Assembly (NCBI GenBank): GCA_037190485.1 | Contig: JBBCJB010000032.1 | Location: 7,556-71,555, forward strand | Length of the DNA: 64,000 nt | Direction of reading: 5' to 3' | DNA from: Parapedobacter sp037190485 | Lineage (GTDB): Bacteria; Bacteroidota; Bacteroidia; Sphingobacteriales; Sphingobacteriaceae | Shown: positions 27,265-34,967 of the stretch, piece by piece | Numbering within the stretch: the first letter of the stretch is position 1 | How the letters are laid out: the number at the start of each line of letters is the position of its first letter | Notes under the pieces: generated by a model | What the model saw: the letters and a program-made list of their open reading frames with translations, nothing else | The model's database searches: none | Told to the model about the DNA's origin: nothing | Program-made: the position numbers and the translations under genes

Positions 27265-29427
27265 ATGCGTAACTTTTCAAAAAAAATCCTTTCCCTGTCC
27301 CTATCCATCATCGGCGGACTGCACTTTTCCGCTACCGTGCCCGACGAGGGCATGTACCCCTTGAGCGATCTCGACCGCGCTGGATTAAAGGAGGCCGGGC
27401 TCAAGATTGGCCTCAACGCAATCTATAACCCCGGTCAGGTCGGCCTGGTCGACGCCTTGGTACGCGTGGGTGGCTGCACGGGTTCGTTTGTCTCCGAAAG
27501 TGGGCTGATCATCACCAACCACCATTGCGCGTTCAGTGCCGTACAATTGGCCAGCACGCCGGAGCAAGACTACCTCACCCACGGGTTCGTGGCCGATTCA
27601 CGCGAAAAGGAAATCGAAGCCCAAGGGCTGACCATCCGCATCACGGTTGGCTATGAAGATGTGTCAAATCAGGTGCTTGGCGCCGTAGCCGACATACAGG
27701 ATCCGGCGGAACGCATCCGCGTGATCGAACAGACCGGCAAATCCATCGCCCAGGCGGCCATGTCCGCGGATCCCGCCATCGTCGCCGAAGTATCGGAAAT
27801 GTTCATCGGCAAGCGTTATGTACTTTTCAGATACCAGACCATCGAAGACGTACGGCTGGTCTATGTGCCCAGCCAGAACATCGGCGAATTCGGCGGCGAA
27901 ACCGACAACTGGGAGTGGCCGCGGCATACGGGCGACTACGCGTTCCTGCGCGCCTACGTCGCGCCCGACGGATCATCGGCCGCCTATGCCAAACAAAATG
28001 TACCGTACAAACCCAAAAAGCACTTAAAAATCAATCCCCAAGGCGTAGACGAAGAAGATTTCGTTTTCATACTCGGCTATCCTGGGCGCACATTCCGGCA
28101 TCGCCCGGCCCAGTACATCGAATATCAGCAACGCTACCTGTTACCCTATGTCTCGGAACTCAATGATTTCCAAAATCAACAAATGCACGCAGCCGGCGCC
28201 GAAGACAAGGCCATCGAGCTGCAGCTCGCTACGCGGATCAAGCGAAACGCCAACGTCATGAAAAACTACCGCGGCAAACTAAAGGGCCTGCGGAACATCA
28301 ACCTCCTGCAAACCAAGCGCGAAGAAGACGCCGCGCTGGCGGCGTTCATCCAAAACACGCCCACATTGAAGAACCAATACGGCACCCTCATGGCCGATAT
28401 CGAAGCCCTTTACCAAGCGGTTTTCACGGATGTCCATCGGGAAATGTGGTTGGCCCACGTGTACGGCAGCACCAGTTTACTGCAAGTTGCCCACCACCTG
28501 AACAGCTTCAAAAACGCCCTTCAACGCCAACCGGCCGAGTCTCGGCAAGAATTCTTCTTAACCAACTTGCCCGAACTCAAAGCCGCGCTGGAACGCATAT
28601 ACGTAAGTTTCAATAAGGAAGTCGACGTAAACATCTTGACCAAGATGCTGCAGGATGCCCGGCGATTCGAAGGCCGGAACGAGCTCCATACCGTCGCGAA
28701 CCTCGACATCAGCGAATCGCAACAGGTACCTGCGTTTGCAAACGACCTCATCCGAAACAGCAAACTGACCGACAAGACGTTCGTTTTCGACCAGCTACTC
28801 GCTTCCGAATCATCCTTATCGGCCTACACGGACAAGCTCATGGAATTCCAAGCTAACTTGGCCCATGAAATCGCCACCCAGATCAAGCCCGAACAAGACC
28901 GTCGGGAAGGATCGCTCAACCGACTGATGGGCGACTACGTCAATGTAAAGGAACAATTCCTGGCACGGAACTTCGTACCCGATGCCAATGCTACGCTACG
29001 CCTCACCTACGGCCATATCCGTGGGTACTCCCCCGCCGATGCCACCTACATGAAGCCGTTTACCACCATCCGCGGGTTGATCGAAAAAGGAGCGAGTGGC
29101 GAACCGGTTTACGAATACCCCACCACCATCCGCGAACGTTGGGAGGCAAAGGACTTCGGCCCGTATGCCAAAGAAGACCTGGACGATGTTCCCGTCAACA
29201 TCCTGTATGACATGGACACCACGGGCGGCAATTCGGGTTCGCCCATCATGAACGCCCACGGCGAACTCATCGGTGTCAATTTCGACCGCACCTATGATGC
29301 CACGATCAATGACTTCGCCTGGAACCAAAGCTATAGCCGCTCCATCGGGGTCGATATACGCTACGTGTTGTGGGTGGCTGACAAAATCGATGGCGCGCAC
29401 TTCTTGTTGAAGGAAATCGGTATCTGA
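27265..29427 (+). CDS. S46 family dipeptidyl-peptidase, DPP11-like (Asp/Glu-specific)
   Basis: 720 residues from the ATG at 27265 (MRNFSKKILSLSLS, signal peptide); ATG 27256 is the alternative. Serine exopeptidase with ITNHHCAFSA (His), NWEWPRHTGDYA (Asp) and GGNSGSPIMN (Ser). Eighteen residues after the Ser is Arg (VNFDRTYD), equivalent to Arg673 of P. gingivalis DPP11, which selects Asp or Glu at the second peptide position. It complements the Gly-type paralogue at 15174. It acts in the periplasm in peptide catabolism. Only loosely similar to the paralogue outside the catalytic motifs, so not a recent duplication. Confidence 0.93.
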   Translation: MRNFSKKILSLSLSIIGGLHFSATVPDEGMYPLSDLDRAGLKEAGLKIGLNAIYNPGQVGLVDALVRVGGCTGSFVSESGLIITNHHCAFSAVQLASTPEQDYLTHGFVADSREKEIEAQGLTIRITVGYEDVSNQVLGAVADIQDPAERIRVIEQTGKSIAQAAMSADPAIVAEVSEMFIGKRYVLFRYQTIEDVRLVYVPSQNIGEFGGETDNWEWPRHTGDYAFLRAYVAPDGSSAAYAKQNVPYKPKKHLKINPQGVDEEDFVFILGYPGRTFRHRPAQYIEYQQRYLLPYVSELNDFQNQQMHAAGAEDKAIELQLATRIKRNANVMKNYRGKLKGLRNINLLQTKREEDAALAAFIQNTPTLKNQYGTLMADIEALYQAVFTDVHREMWLAHVYGSTSLLQVAHHLNSFKNALQRQPAESRQEFFLTNLPELKAALERIYVSFNKEVDVNILTKMLQDARRFEGRNELHTVANLDISESQQVPAFANDLIRNSKLTDKTFVFDQLLASESSLSAYTDKLMEFQANLAHEIATQIKPEQDRREGSLNRLMGDYVNVKEQFLARNFVPDANATLRLTYGHIRGYSPADATYMKPFTTIRGLIEKGASGEPVYEYPTTIRERWEAKDFGPYAKEDLDDVPVNILYDMDTTGGNSGSPIMNAHGELIGVNFDRTYDATINDFAWNQSYSRSIGVDIRYVLWVADKIDGAHFLLKEIGI

Positions 29428-29436
29428 GCTTTTGAC

Positions 29437-29766
29437 ATGGATATCATCCGATCGATACCTATTTTCATACTTGCTGGGCTTTGTGAGATCGGAGGCGGCT
29501 ACCTCGTCTGGCTTTGGCTTAGGGAAGACAGGCCTTGGTGGTACGGCCTTCTGGGCGGTCTTGCGCTTGCCGCCTACGGCGTGGTGGCCACTTGGCAAAC
29601 CGCTAATTTCGCACGGGTATATGCGACCTACGGCGGCATTTTCATCGTGATGTCCATCCTGTGGTCGATGAAATTCGACAACTATTCGCCAGACAAATAC
29701 GACATCGTCGGAGCCCTCGTCGCGTTGCTTGGTGTTTGCATCATCTATTATGCACCGAGGTCCTGA
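29437..29766 (+). CDS. YnfA/UPF0060 family small membrane protein
   Basis: 109 residues, four predicted membrane segments, related in size and layout to small multidrug resistance transporters. Signatures: AGLCEIGGGYLVWLWLRE, GVVATWQTANFARVYATYGG, and FDNYSPDKYDIVGALVALLG, which are the conserved UPF0060 blocks. Role in transport is suspected but not established. It begins 9 nt after the peptidase stop and is probably co-transcribed. Confidence 0.92.
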   Translation: MDIIRSIPIFILAGLCEIGGGYLVWLWLREDRPWWYGLLGGLALAAYGVVATWQTANFARVYATYGGIFIVMSILWSMKFDNYSPDKYDIVGALVALLGVCIIYYAPRS

Positions 29767-29790
29767 TTTCGGATCACCGGTTTTGAGCTC

Positions 29791-30368
29791 TTATTCAGGA
29801 ACTTTATAAACGAAATTAAACCTCCCACCGGGAGCTGTATCCCCATTCACGTAGAAATCCATGATGTTACCCGTTTCCTGCATATTGTCATTCCACTTAA
29901 ATTCAATACCGACATTTACTCCTTCCAAACCAAGGGCTCCCCTATCGATGGCGATTGCCATCCGGTTCTGATTTATCGAGTACCGTGCGGATGCCGCTCT
30001 TTCCCGCTCCCATCGGCCACCAATGTTCCGTTCCACGACAACATGCCGTTTGTCAGGACTTAAGCGATTCACGATGATATCATAACCATTCCATCCGGTT
30101 GCTTTATCACCTGTTCAAAACGGCCGCCTTCTTTCCTGGCAAATCCATGCTGGGGATATACCTCCAGCCAACTCCATTGATCGCTGCGCGTAGGACCAGC
30201 TACATAATCGGGTTGCGCCGGTCGAAAGGTAAAGTAAGAAGCCATTTCCCGATCTTCTTCGCTGGCTGTCAAACTATCAGGATAACCCATAATCAATGGC
30301 TTGTCGTGCCAGCCGATTTGCCGTACGTAGATGGCCCGCTGCATTACCCATTTTGCCTTTTCCTCGTT
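29791..30368 (-). pseudogene. Frameshifted C-terminal remnant of a larger exported protein
   Basis: Two minus-strand frames join in sense. The upstream one (to 30069) reads LIMGYPDSLTASEEDREMAS and SDQWSWLEVYPQHGF; the downstream one (30072-29791) reads VGIEFKWNDNMQETGNIMDF and YVNGDTAPGGRFNFVYKV. Reading the second frame a little upstream (GWNGYDIIVNRLSPD) shows continuity, so a one-base-type frameshift lies near 30090-30110. The N-terminus is missing: upstream of about 30368 the frame runs into a tandem repeat array. The C-terminal part looks like a beta-sandwich domain of the type attached to Bacteroidetes carbohydrate-active proteins; that is inference. Convergent with the YnfA-type gene. 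Confidence 0.65.
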
Positions 30369-30725
30369 TACGGCAAACCATCCCATACTGGAAAAAACAT
30401 TCTCCTTGTAAGCGGAAGACCATCCCTTGGCGCAAAAAGACATTTTTCTCACAAGCGGCAGACCATCCCTTGGCGGAAAAAACCATTTTTTTACAAGCGG
30501 AAAACCAGTCCATGGCGGAAATGACTTACTCCATGTAAGTGGAAAACCGCCCCATTGCGAAAAAAGAATTTTCCTTACATGCGTAGTACCACCCAATGGT
30601 GGATAAAACATTTTTCTTATAAGCGGAAGATCGTTACATGGTGGGAATGGCTTTTATCCTGTATGCGAAGAACCATTCCATGGTAGGGATGACTTCCTCC
30701 ACATAAGCGGAAAACCGTTCCAACG
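30369..30725. repeat. Degenerate 42-bp tandem repeat array
   Basis: About 8.5 units of 42 bp (one of 43) start at 30369, 30411, 30454, 30496, 30538, 30580, 30622, 30664 and 30706. The plus-strand core is AGCGGAARACCATCCCATGG, followed by a purine-rich then a T-rich half. Units differ by 20-40%. As 42 is a multiple of three, several frames stay open on both strands and encode 14-residue repeats (minus strand, for example GFPLVKKWFFPPRD), but these have no start context and look non-coding. There are no unique spacers, so it is not a CRISPR array. Confidence 0.85.
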
Positions 30726-30804
30726 CTTGTCCATTCTACGTCAATTTTTGGAATCAATCTGTCTTTGTACCTTCCTAAAAAAACTTGACAGGTTTGACGG
30801 TTAG

Positions 30805-31213
30805 TTTTTGACTATATTGACTGCCATTCTGTAATTACTGGACCAAAGATACGCAATGATTTTTAAACCTAAACCTAATTGCGAATTTTAGATTATTCCT
30901 GTCCATGTTGTCAGTTTTAGCGCCATTCCTGATTGCTTTTACGCGACATTGGCTATTCCTGGAAACGGGGACAGGGAATGCCTTGTTCCTTGTTGTTAAT
31001 ACTTCATTCACGGTATTACGGCTTTTACCGTCGATGTTTTCGTTATCGCTGTCCATGCTGACCGGTTTGATCCTATCCCTGGATCTGTATGGCAGTTTCC
31101 CTTTTTTTCCTGGGCGATCCATGCAGGTAATCCGCTATTGCTGAACGCATGGGTCGCTTTTGTCCTTGTTCCTGTTTCCACCTGACAGGTGGCCCTCTTT
31201 TACCCATGATCCA
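30805..31213. other. Gene-free stretch downstream of the IS3 transposase
   Basis: About 400 bases with no convincing gene. A 95-codon minus-strand frame (30835-31122) gives a basic, low-complexity protein with loose periodicity (SRDR.., SRNT.., SRNS..) and no homology I recognise. Motifs ATTCCTG and CATGGACAG recur, and ACGCGACA (30941-30948) also appears right of the IS at 32690. It may be decayed repeat or element sequence. Confidence 0.4.
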
Positions 31214-32107
31214 TCAGCTTTGTTCTGTAGTTGTCTTTTTCCTGTTACCCTTTGGCTTCCAGTGCTTTTTGAGGACACCGTTTTGACCATGTGCCTGCGT
31301 CGGGGTCAGGTTGTCACAGCTGGCGTGTGGCCTGATCCGGTTGTACTTGTCCACGGCATCGTCCACGGCCTGCTTGGCCAGGCTTAAAGATGCGAAGGTC
31401 TGGTCCAACAGGAATTCCCCTTTCAATATCCCGTTGACGCGTTCGGCAACGGCATTTTCATAAGGATCGCCATTCTCGGTCATGGATATGCGGATACCCA
31501 GGGATTCCAGCAGCTGGACGTATTGCTGGCAGCAATACTGTACGCCACGGTCGCTGTGGTGTATCAGGGAGCCCTGCATCTTTGAGGCACTGGCCATCGA
31601 CAGTGCGTTTATCGGGCCATCGCTATGGAGCGTGGGGTGCAGGCAATGGCCGATGATCTTGTGGGAATAGGCATCGGTGACGATGCTCAGGTAGGCAAAC
31701 CCCTGTTTCAGGTACAGGTAGGTGATGTCACTCACCCACAGCTGGCCCGCACAGGTCAGCAGGTCCAGTTCCCTGATCAGGTTGGGATACTTCCGGTACG
31801 GATGGTCGCTGTCCGTCGTGTACACCTTCCTGCGGCGATAACGGATCAGGTAGCCACGTTCCCCCAGCAGGGTGTATAGCCGATCGCGGCCCATCTTTAT
31901 CCCGTGTTCCGCGAAACGTCCATGCAGGATCAGCAGCAGCTTGGGGACGCCGCAACGGGGCAGGTCCTTGCGCACTTCCCTTACCATCCTGATGACCAGT
32001 GCGTCTGCCATATGCTTCTCATCCCCACGCTTGATTTGCTCGTAATAGCCTTGGCGGCTATGCCCAAACAATGAACAGAGGTATACCACGCTGTGATATG
32101 GATACAA
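31214..32107 (-). CDS. IS3-family transposase OrfB (DDE integrase domain)
   Basis: About 297 residues as an open frame starting at TTG, but it is normally made as an OrfAB fusion by -1 frameshifting. HTH_21-like N-terminal region (YLCSLFGHSRQGYYEQIKRG), then an rve integrase core with the catalytic triad in WVSDITYLYL (Asp), HHSDRGVQY (Asp) and ENAVAERVNG (Glu). Intact reading frame and intact triad indicate an enzyme that could be active. No ATG or ribosome site precedes it, consistent with frameshift expression. Confidence 0.93.
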   Translation of the reverse strand: MYPYHSVVYLCSLFGHSRQGYYEQIKRGDEKHMADALVIRMVREVRKDLPRCGVPKLLLILHGRFAEHGIKMGRDRLYTLLGERGYLIRYRRRKVYTTDSDHPYRKYPNLIRELDLLTCAGQLWVSDITYLYLKQGFAYLSIVTDAYSHKIIGHCLHPTLHSDGPINALSMASASKMQGSLIHHSDRGVQYCCQQYVQLLESLGIRISMTENGDPYENAVAERVNGILKGEFLLDQTFASLSLAKQAVDDAVDKYNRIRPHASCDNLTPTQAHGQNGVLKKHWKPKGNRKKTTTEQS

Positions 32108-32150
32108 ATGCCTGAGCAGGCTTACTGTCTGGGCCCAGGTTTTTTTCGGA
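32105..32150 (-). promoter_or_regulatory. Predicted -1 programmed frameshift site of the IS3 transposase
   Basis: Near the end of orfA the minus strand has CGAAAAAAACC (seven A) followed by CTGGGCCCAG and a second small inverted repeat, GCCTGCTCAGGC. OrfB lies in the -1 phase relative to OrfA, and the OrfB frame is open from the A run (reading TWAQTVSLLRHLYPY) into OrfB. This is the standard IS3 arrangement for making an OrfAB transposase. Confidence 0.65.
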
Positions 32151-32532
32151 TGGGGACCCTCAGCTTCTCTTCTGCGACATCGATCAGCGTTTCAAGAGCG
32201 ACATTCTTCATCCGGGCATCCTCCAGGTGCTGTTCCAGCTCCTTGATCCGCTCATGGAGGGCATCCAGTTCCTGTCTTTCCTGTTCGCTCATAGGGGTTA
32301 AAGGTAAGGGAATATCCGATGGATACAGCTTCCGCCATCTACGCAACAGTCTCCATGCGGTACTTTTGCCTAGATGGAACCGCTCCCGGGCTTCCCCCTC
32401 GGTCATCCGCCCCGATTCAAGCTCCCCAACAAGCCATCGACGGAAGGGGATTTCCGGCTCCCCGGAGCTATCATCGCTGAAACGATCGCTAAGTAAAATC
32501 TCACTCCTTTTTCCCTGCTTTTCTTTTGACAT
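32122..32532 (-). CDS. IS3-family OrfA (helix-turn-helix DNA-binding protein)
   Basis: 136 residues. HTH region about 28-65 (RRWLVGELESGRMTEGEARE, FHLGKSTAWRLLRRWRKLY) and a leucine-zipper-like coiled coil about 82-120 (ERQELDALHERIKELEQHLE), as in IS3 OrfA proteins, which bind the terminal repeats and dimerise. The stop is 14 nt upstream of the OrfB frame start; the A7 slippery run is five codons before the stop. Confidence 0.88.
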   Translation of the reverse strand: MSKEKQGKRSEILLSDRFSDDSSGEPEIPFRRWLVGELESGRMTEGEARERFHLGKSTAWRLLRRWRKLYPSDIPLPLTPMSEQERQELDALHERIKELEQHLEDARMKNVALETLIDVAEEKLRVPIRKKPGPRQ

Positions 32533-32680
32533 TTTTTTCGTGTGTTTACCGAAAATCTGTCAAGCTATTTCAGGAATAGACAGACCCTGGCTGCCTTGTC
32601 AAATGCTTACGTAGCTTGAGGCTACGCGCGCATTTTCCAGCGTTGCCAGAGACGAAAATTACGGCGGCTTATGCGACATT

Positions 32681-32752
32681 TTATGGTTGACGCGACACTA
32701 GGTGTACGGTGGCCTTCAATTTCTCGAATTCATCCAGGGTTATGTTCTTCAT
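32681..32752 (-). pseudogene. Possible truncated gene start
   Basis: An ATG at 32750-32752 reads MKNITLDEFEKLKATVHL, which looks like a genuine N-terminus (amphipathic helix, normal codons), then meets TGTCGCGTC-type repeat sequence and stops after 23 codons. Probably a gene cut off by an element insertion. Too short to identify. Confidence 0.25.
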
Positions 32753-32819
32753 TCAACGCGAAGCTAGCGAATTTCTCAATCATTTAGGCGCTATAGCCAA
32801 CCTTAAGGTCCGTAGGCAC

Positions 32820-32827
32820 TAACTTTG
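32820..32827 (+). promoter_or_regulatory. -7 promoter box of the 53-residue membrane protein gene
   Basis: TAACTTTG, 13 nt before the ATG at 32841. No matching -33 box. Confidence 0.35.
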
Positions 32828-32840
32828 CTGTAAAAAGCGG

Positions 32841-33002
32841 ATGGATGTGCTGGCAATCGGTGCGGTGGTTTTGGCGGTCATACTCGTGATCGGTTGGACG
32901 ATCCGTAAAAACAGGAAGGACAAAAAAGACATGAAACGCTCACTTTACCATCGAGACTTTCCTCCGGGGCGGGATAGCGACGATGACTCGGATCGGCCAT
33001 GA
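32841..33002 (+). CDS. Small single-span membrane protein
   Basis: 53 residues: a short N-terminus, one hydrophobic helix (about 3-20, VLAIGAVVLAVILVIGWTI), then a basic stretch (RKNRKDKKDMKR) and an acidic tail (GRDSDDDSDRP). The arrangement, with the basic stretch fixing the tail inside, is common in small Bacteroidota membrane proteins of unknown role. Codon use fits the rest of the genome and a -7 box precedes it. Confidence 0.6.
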   Translation: MDVLAIGAVVLAVILVIGWTIRKNRKDKKDMKRSLYHRDFPPGRDSDDDSDRP

Positions 33003-33085
33003 CGCGATTTGCGGCTTCAAAAAGGGCAAACACAATACGGCCATCCGGTTGTTAACGTTTAAGGGTCAAGGTTAATCGGGAAAAT

Positions 33086-33508
33086 ATGATGGCAAGCAAC
33101 GAAAACCATTGGCTGGGGCATTTTTGACGGATACTGCTGGCATTGTCCATGGTATTCGCGGGCGTTGGCCACCTGACCTTCTTAAGGCAGGAATTCCACG
33201 CCCAGGTGCCAGGTTGGGTACCCGTGGATACCGACCTGGTGGTGGTGCTTTCTGGAATCGTCGAGATTATCCTCGGTATGGGGTTGCTGGCGTGGAAGCG
33301 CTACCGCGTGCATTTCGGGATTGCGCTTGCTGCGTTCTTCGTACTCGTGTTCCCGGGCAACGTCGCACAGTACGTAAACCGGATCGACGCCTTTTCGCTG
33401 GACTCCGACGCCAAGCGTCTGGGGCGCCTGTTTTTCCAGCCGGCGCTCGTGACCTGGGCGCTCTGGTCATCCGGCGCGTGGTCACGCCTGTTCGGGAGGC
33501 GGGGCTGA
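33086..33508 (+). pseudogene. DoxX-like membrane protein gene with an in-frame stop
   Basis: Reading from ATG 33086 gives MMASNENHWLGHF, then TGA (33125-33127), then RILLALSMVFAGVGHLTFLR and a full DoxX-like protein with four hydrophobic segments ending at 33508. The stop falls just before the first membrane segment. The body has no further lesion. A restart at TTG 33143 would still give 121 residues but lacks the normal N-terminus and part of segment one. Either a recent nonsense mutation or a sequencing error. DoxX family members are small membrane proteins linked to redox or quinone chemistry; the role here is unknown. Confidence 0.65.
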
Positions 33509-33711
33509 CAGCCTATCCATCTTCTTTTCCACGACCGCTTCACGCTTTCGCCAAGCGGCCAAATAAGGTTCTTCATAAATTGGAAGCCCTTTATCGTCCA
33601 GCAATCCCGTCGATCGCGCGAGCTTCCGGCTGATCGTCGCCGATTCGCGGTACTTCTCGCTGATGGATTCCTGCGAGGCGGAGTAGGAATAAGCGCTTAG
33701 CGTTAGTGTTG
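33482..33711 (-). pseudogene. Possible C-terminal gene fragment
   Basis: A minus-strand frame with protein-like codon use and no start reads SISEKYRESATISRKLARST, GLLDDKGLPIYEEPYLAAWR and KREAVVEKKMDRLSA before a stop at 33482-33484. It overlaps the 3' end of the DoxX-like gene on the other strand. I do not recognise the family. It may be the tail of a lost gene. Confidence 0.3.
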
Positions 33712-33742
33712 CTGATCGCTTTTGCGTGTATTTTCGACGGGG

Positions 33743-34807
33743 TTAGCGGGGTTCGTCGGCAATCGACGCCATGTCGATGACGAACCGATACTTGACATCG
33801 CTATCCAGAACACGCTGATAGGCTTCGTTGACGTAATCGATATCGATAAGCTCTGTTTCTGGAAGGATTTCGTGCTTGGCGCAGAAGTCAAGCATATCCT
33901 GTGTTTCCTGTATGCCGCCGATGCTGGAAGCGGTCAAGATCTTGTTTCCTCCCATGATGGAGCGACCGCTGATTTCCATCGGGGCCGCGGGGATGCCTAC
34001 GCAAATGTATACGCCCTTCGTTTTCAACAGGCTCAAATACCCGTTGTAATCATGCGGTGCGGAAACGGTGTCGATGATGAAATCGAAATATCCCGAAAAC
34101 GCTTTCATTTCCGATAGCTCCCTGGCGTTCAAGAAGCGCTTGGCGCCCAAGAGCTCGGCATCGGCCTTTTTACTTGGCGAATGGCTGATCATCGTAACCT
34201 CGGCCCCCATAGCGACGGCAATCTTGACGGCCATGTGTCCAAGCCCCCCTAGCCCCAACACGCCGACCCGATGTCCGTGGCCTACATGCCATCGTTTCAA
34301 GGGCGAATAGGCGGTGATACCGGCGCACAGCAGTGGTGCCACCCGCTTGATGTCTAACGACCCGGGTACGTGCAAGACGAAATCCGCGTCTGCGACGATG
34401 TTGTCGGCATAACCACCGAAGGTATACGTATGGTCGTGCATGACGTCCTTGCTGTTATACGTCCAGACGGTCTTCTTTTCCAGACAGAACTGTTGCAGGT
34501 CGGTTTTGCAATTGTCGCATGTACCGCATGAAGCGACCATGCAACCGACGCCGGCCAGATCGCCTTTTCTGAATTTGGTGACTTCGCTGCCCACGGCGCT
34601 TATCCGGCCAACGATTTCATGACCGGGAACGATCGGGTAATGCGTACCTCCCCACTCGTCCTGGACTTGATGGATATCGGAATGGCATATACCGCTATAC
34701 AGGATATCGATCAGCACGTCATTTGGACCGAGTTCCCTTCGCTCAAATTCCCAATACGCAAGCGGCGACTTGTTGTCTTTCGCCGCATATCCTTTCGATT
34801 TAATCAT
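33743..34807 (-). CDS. Zinc-dependent NAD(P)H alcohol dehydrogenase (cinnamyl alcohol dehydrogenase/YahK-like)
   Basis: 354 residues of the medium-chain dehydrogenase family, reducing aldehydes to alcohols in the cytoplasm, usually with NADPH. Catalytic zinc ligands Cys41 (GICHSDIH), His63 and Glu64 (PGHEIVG); structural zinc ligands Cys94, 97, 100 and 108. Rossmann motif GLGGLGHMAVK. A TAACTTTG box lies 18 nt before the ATG. The gene stands alone, at the edge of a decayed region. Confidence 0.94.
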   Translation of the reverse strand: MIKSKGYAAKDNKSPLAYWEFERRELGPNDVLIDILYSGICHSDIHQVQDEWGGTHYPIVPGHEIVGRISAVGSEVTKFRKGDLAGVGCMVASCGTCDNCKTDLQQFCLEKKTVWTYNSKDVMHDHTYTFGGYADNIVADADFVLHVPGSLDIKRVAPLLCAGITAYSPLKRWHVGHGHRVGVLGLGGLGHMAVKIAVAMGAEVTMISHSPSKKADAELLGAKRFLNARELSEMKAFSGYFDFIIDTVSAPHDYNGYLSLLKTKGVYICVGIPAAPMEISGRSIMGGNKILTASSIGGIQETQDMLDFCAKHEILPETELIDIDYVNEAYQRVLDSDVKYRFVIDMASIADEPR

Positions 34808-34825
34808 GGCACCTTTCTTTTATTG

Positions 34826-34833
34826 CAAAGTTA
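34826..34833 (-). promoter_or_regulatory. -7 promoter box of the alcohol dehydrogenase gene
   Basis: TAACTTTG on the minus strand, 18 nt before the ATG at 34807; no clear -33 element. Confidence 0.4.
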
Positions 34834-34967
34834 GCCTGTATTTATCGATATTTCCCATTACGTTTGCATTTGCTTTTCACTGTTTTGCCAAATGGGATAC
34901 GATATCGCCTTCCACGCGGTACAGCTGACGGATTTCACTTGATGGCAGGGATTGGAAAACATTGCAT

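Larger units (their letters stand above)
30784..32564 (-). mobile_element. IS3-family insertion sequence
   Basis: Two overlapping-phase frames, orfA (HTH) and orfB (DDE integrase), in IS3 order. Imperfect inverted repeats may mark the ends: plus strand 30784 CTTGACAGGTTTGACGGTTA and, reverse complemented, 32564 CTTGACAGATTTTCGGTAAA. No matching target duplication was found at these borders. The distance, about 1.78 kb, is long for IS3 because about 0.4 kb without a gene follows orfB. The orf evidence is strong; the exact borders are tentative. Confidence 0.75.
32565..32840. other. Intergenic stretch with possible element-end repeats
   Basis: No full gene. On the minus strand TGTCGC occurs twice, 19 bp apart (32678-32673 and 32697-32692), as in multi-repeat transposon ends. 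CTACGTAAGC/GCTTGAGGCTACG near 32608-32630 forms a small inverted repeat (TACGTAGC..GCTACG). A truncated coding start abuts these repeats. Confidence 0.3.

Noticed and set aside
30099..30538. Plus-strand protein frames with repeated KRKTIPWRKK-like units
   Set aside because: They are the other-strand readings of the 42-bp repeats and of the gene remnant, with no start context.
30369..30725. CRISPR array
   Set aside because: The repeats follow one another directly without unique spacers and diverge strongly; no cas genes are present.
30835..31122. 95-residue minus-strand protein downstream of the IS3 transposase
   Set aside because: Basic, low-complexity, no family, no start context; described only as gene-free sequence.
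33125..33127. Selenocysteine at the in-frame TGA of the DoxX-like gene
   Set aside because: No SECIS-like hairpin seen after it and DoxX proteins are not selenoproteins; a nonsense change is simpler.
33109..33633. 174-residue plus-strand protein
   Set aside because: Shadow of the DoxX-like frame: Arg/Gly/Pro-rich with no domain, while the other frame has clear membrane segments.
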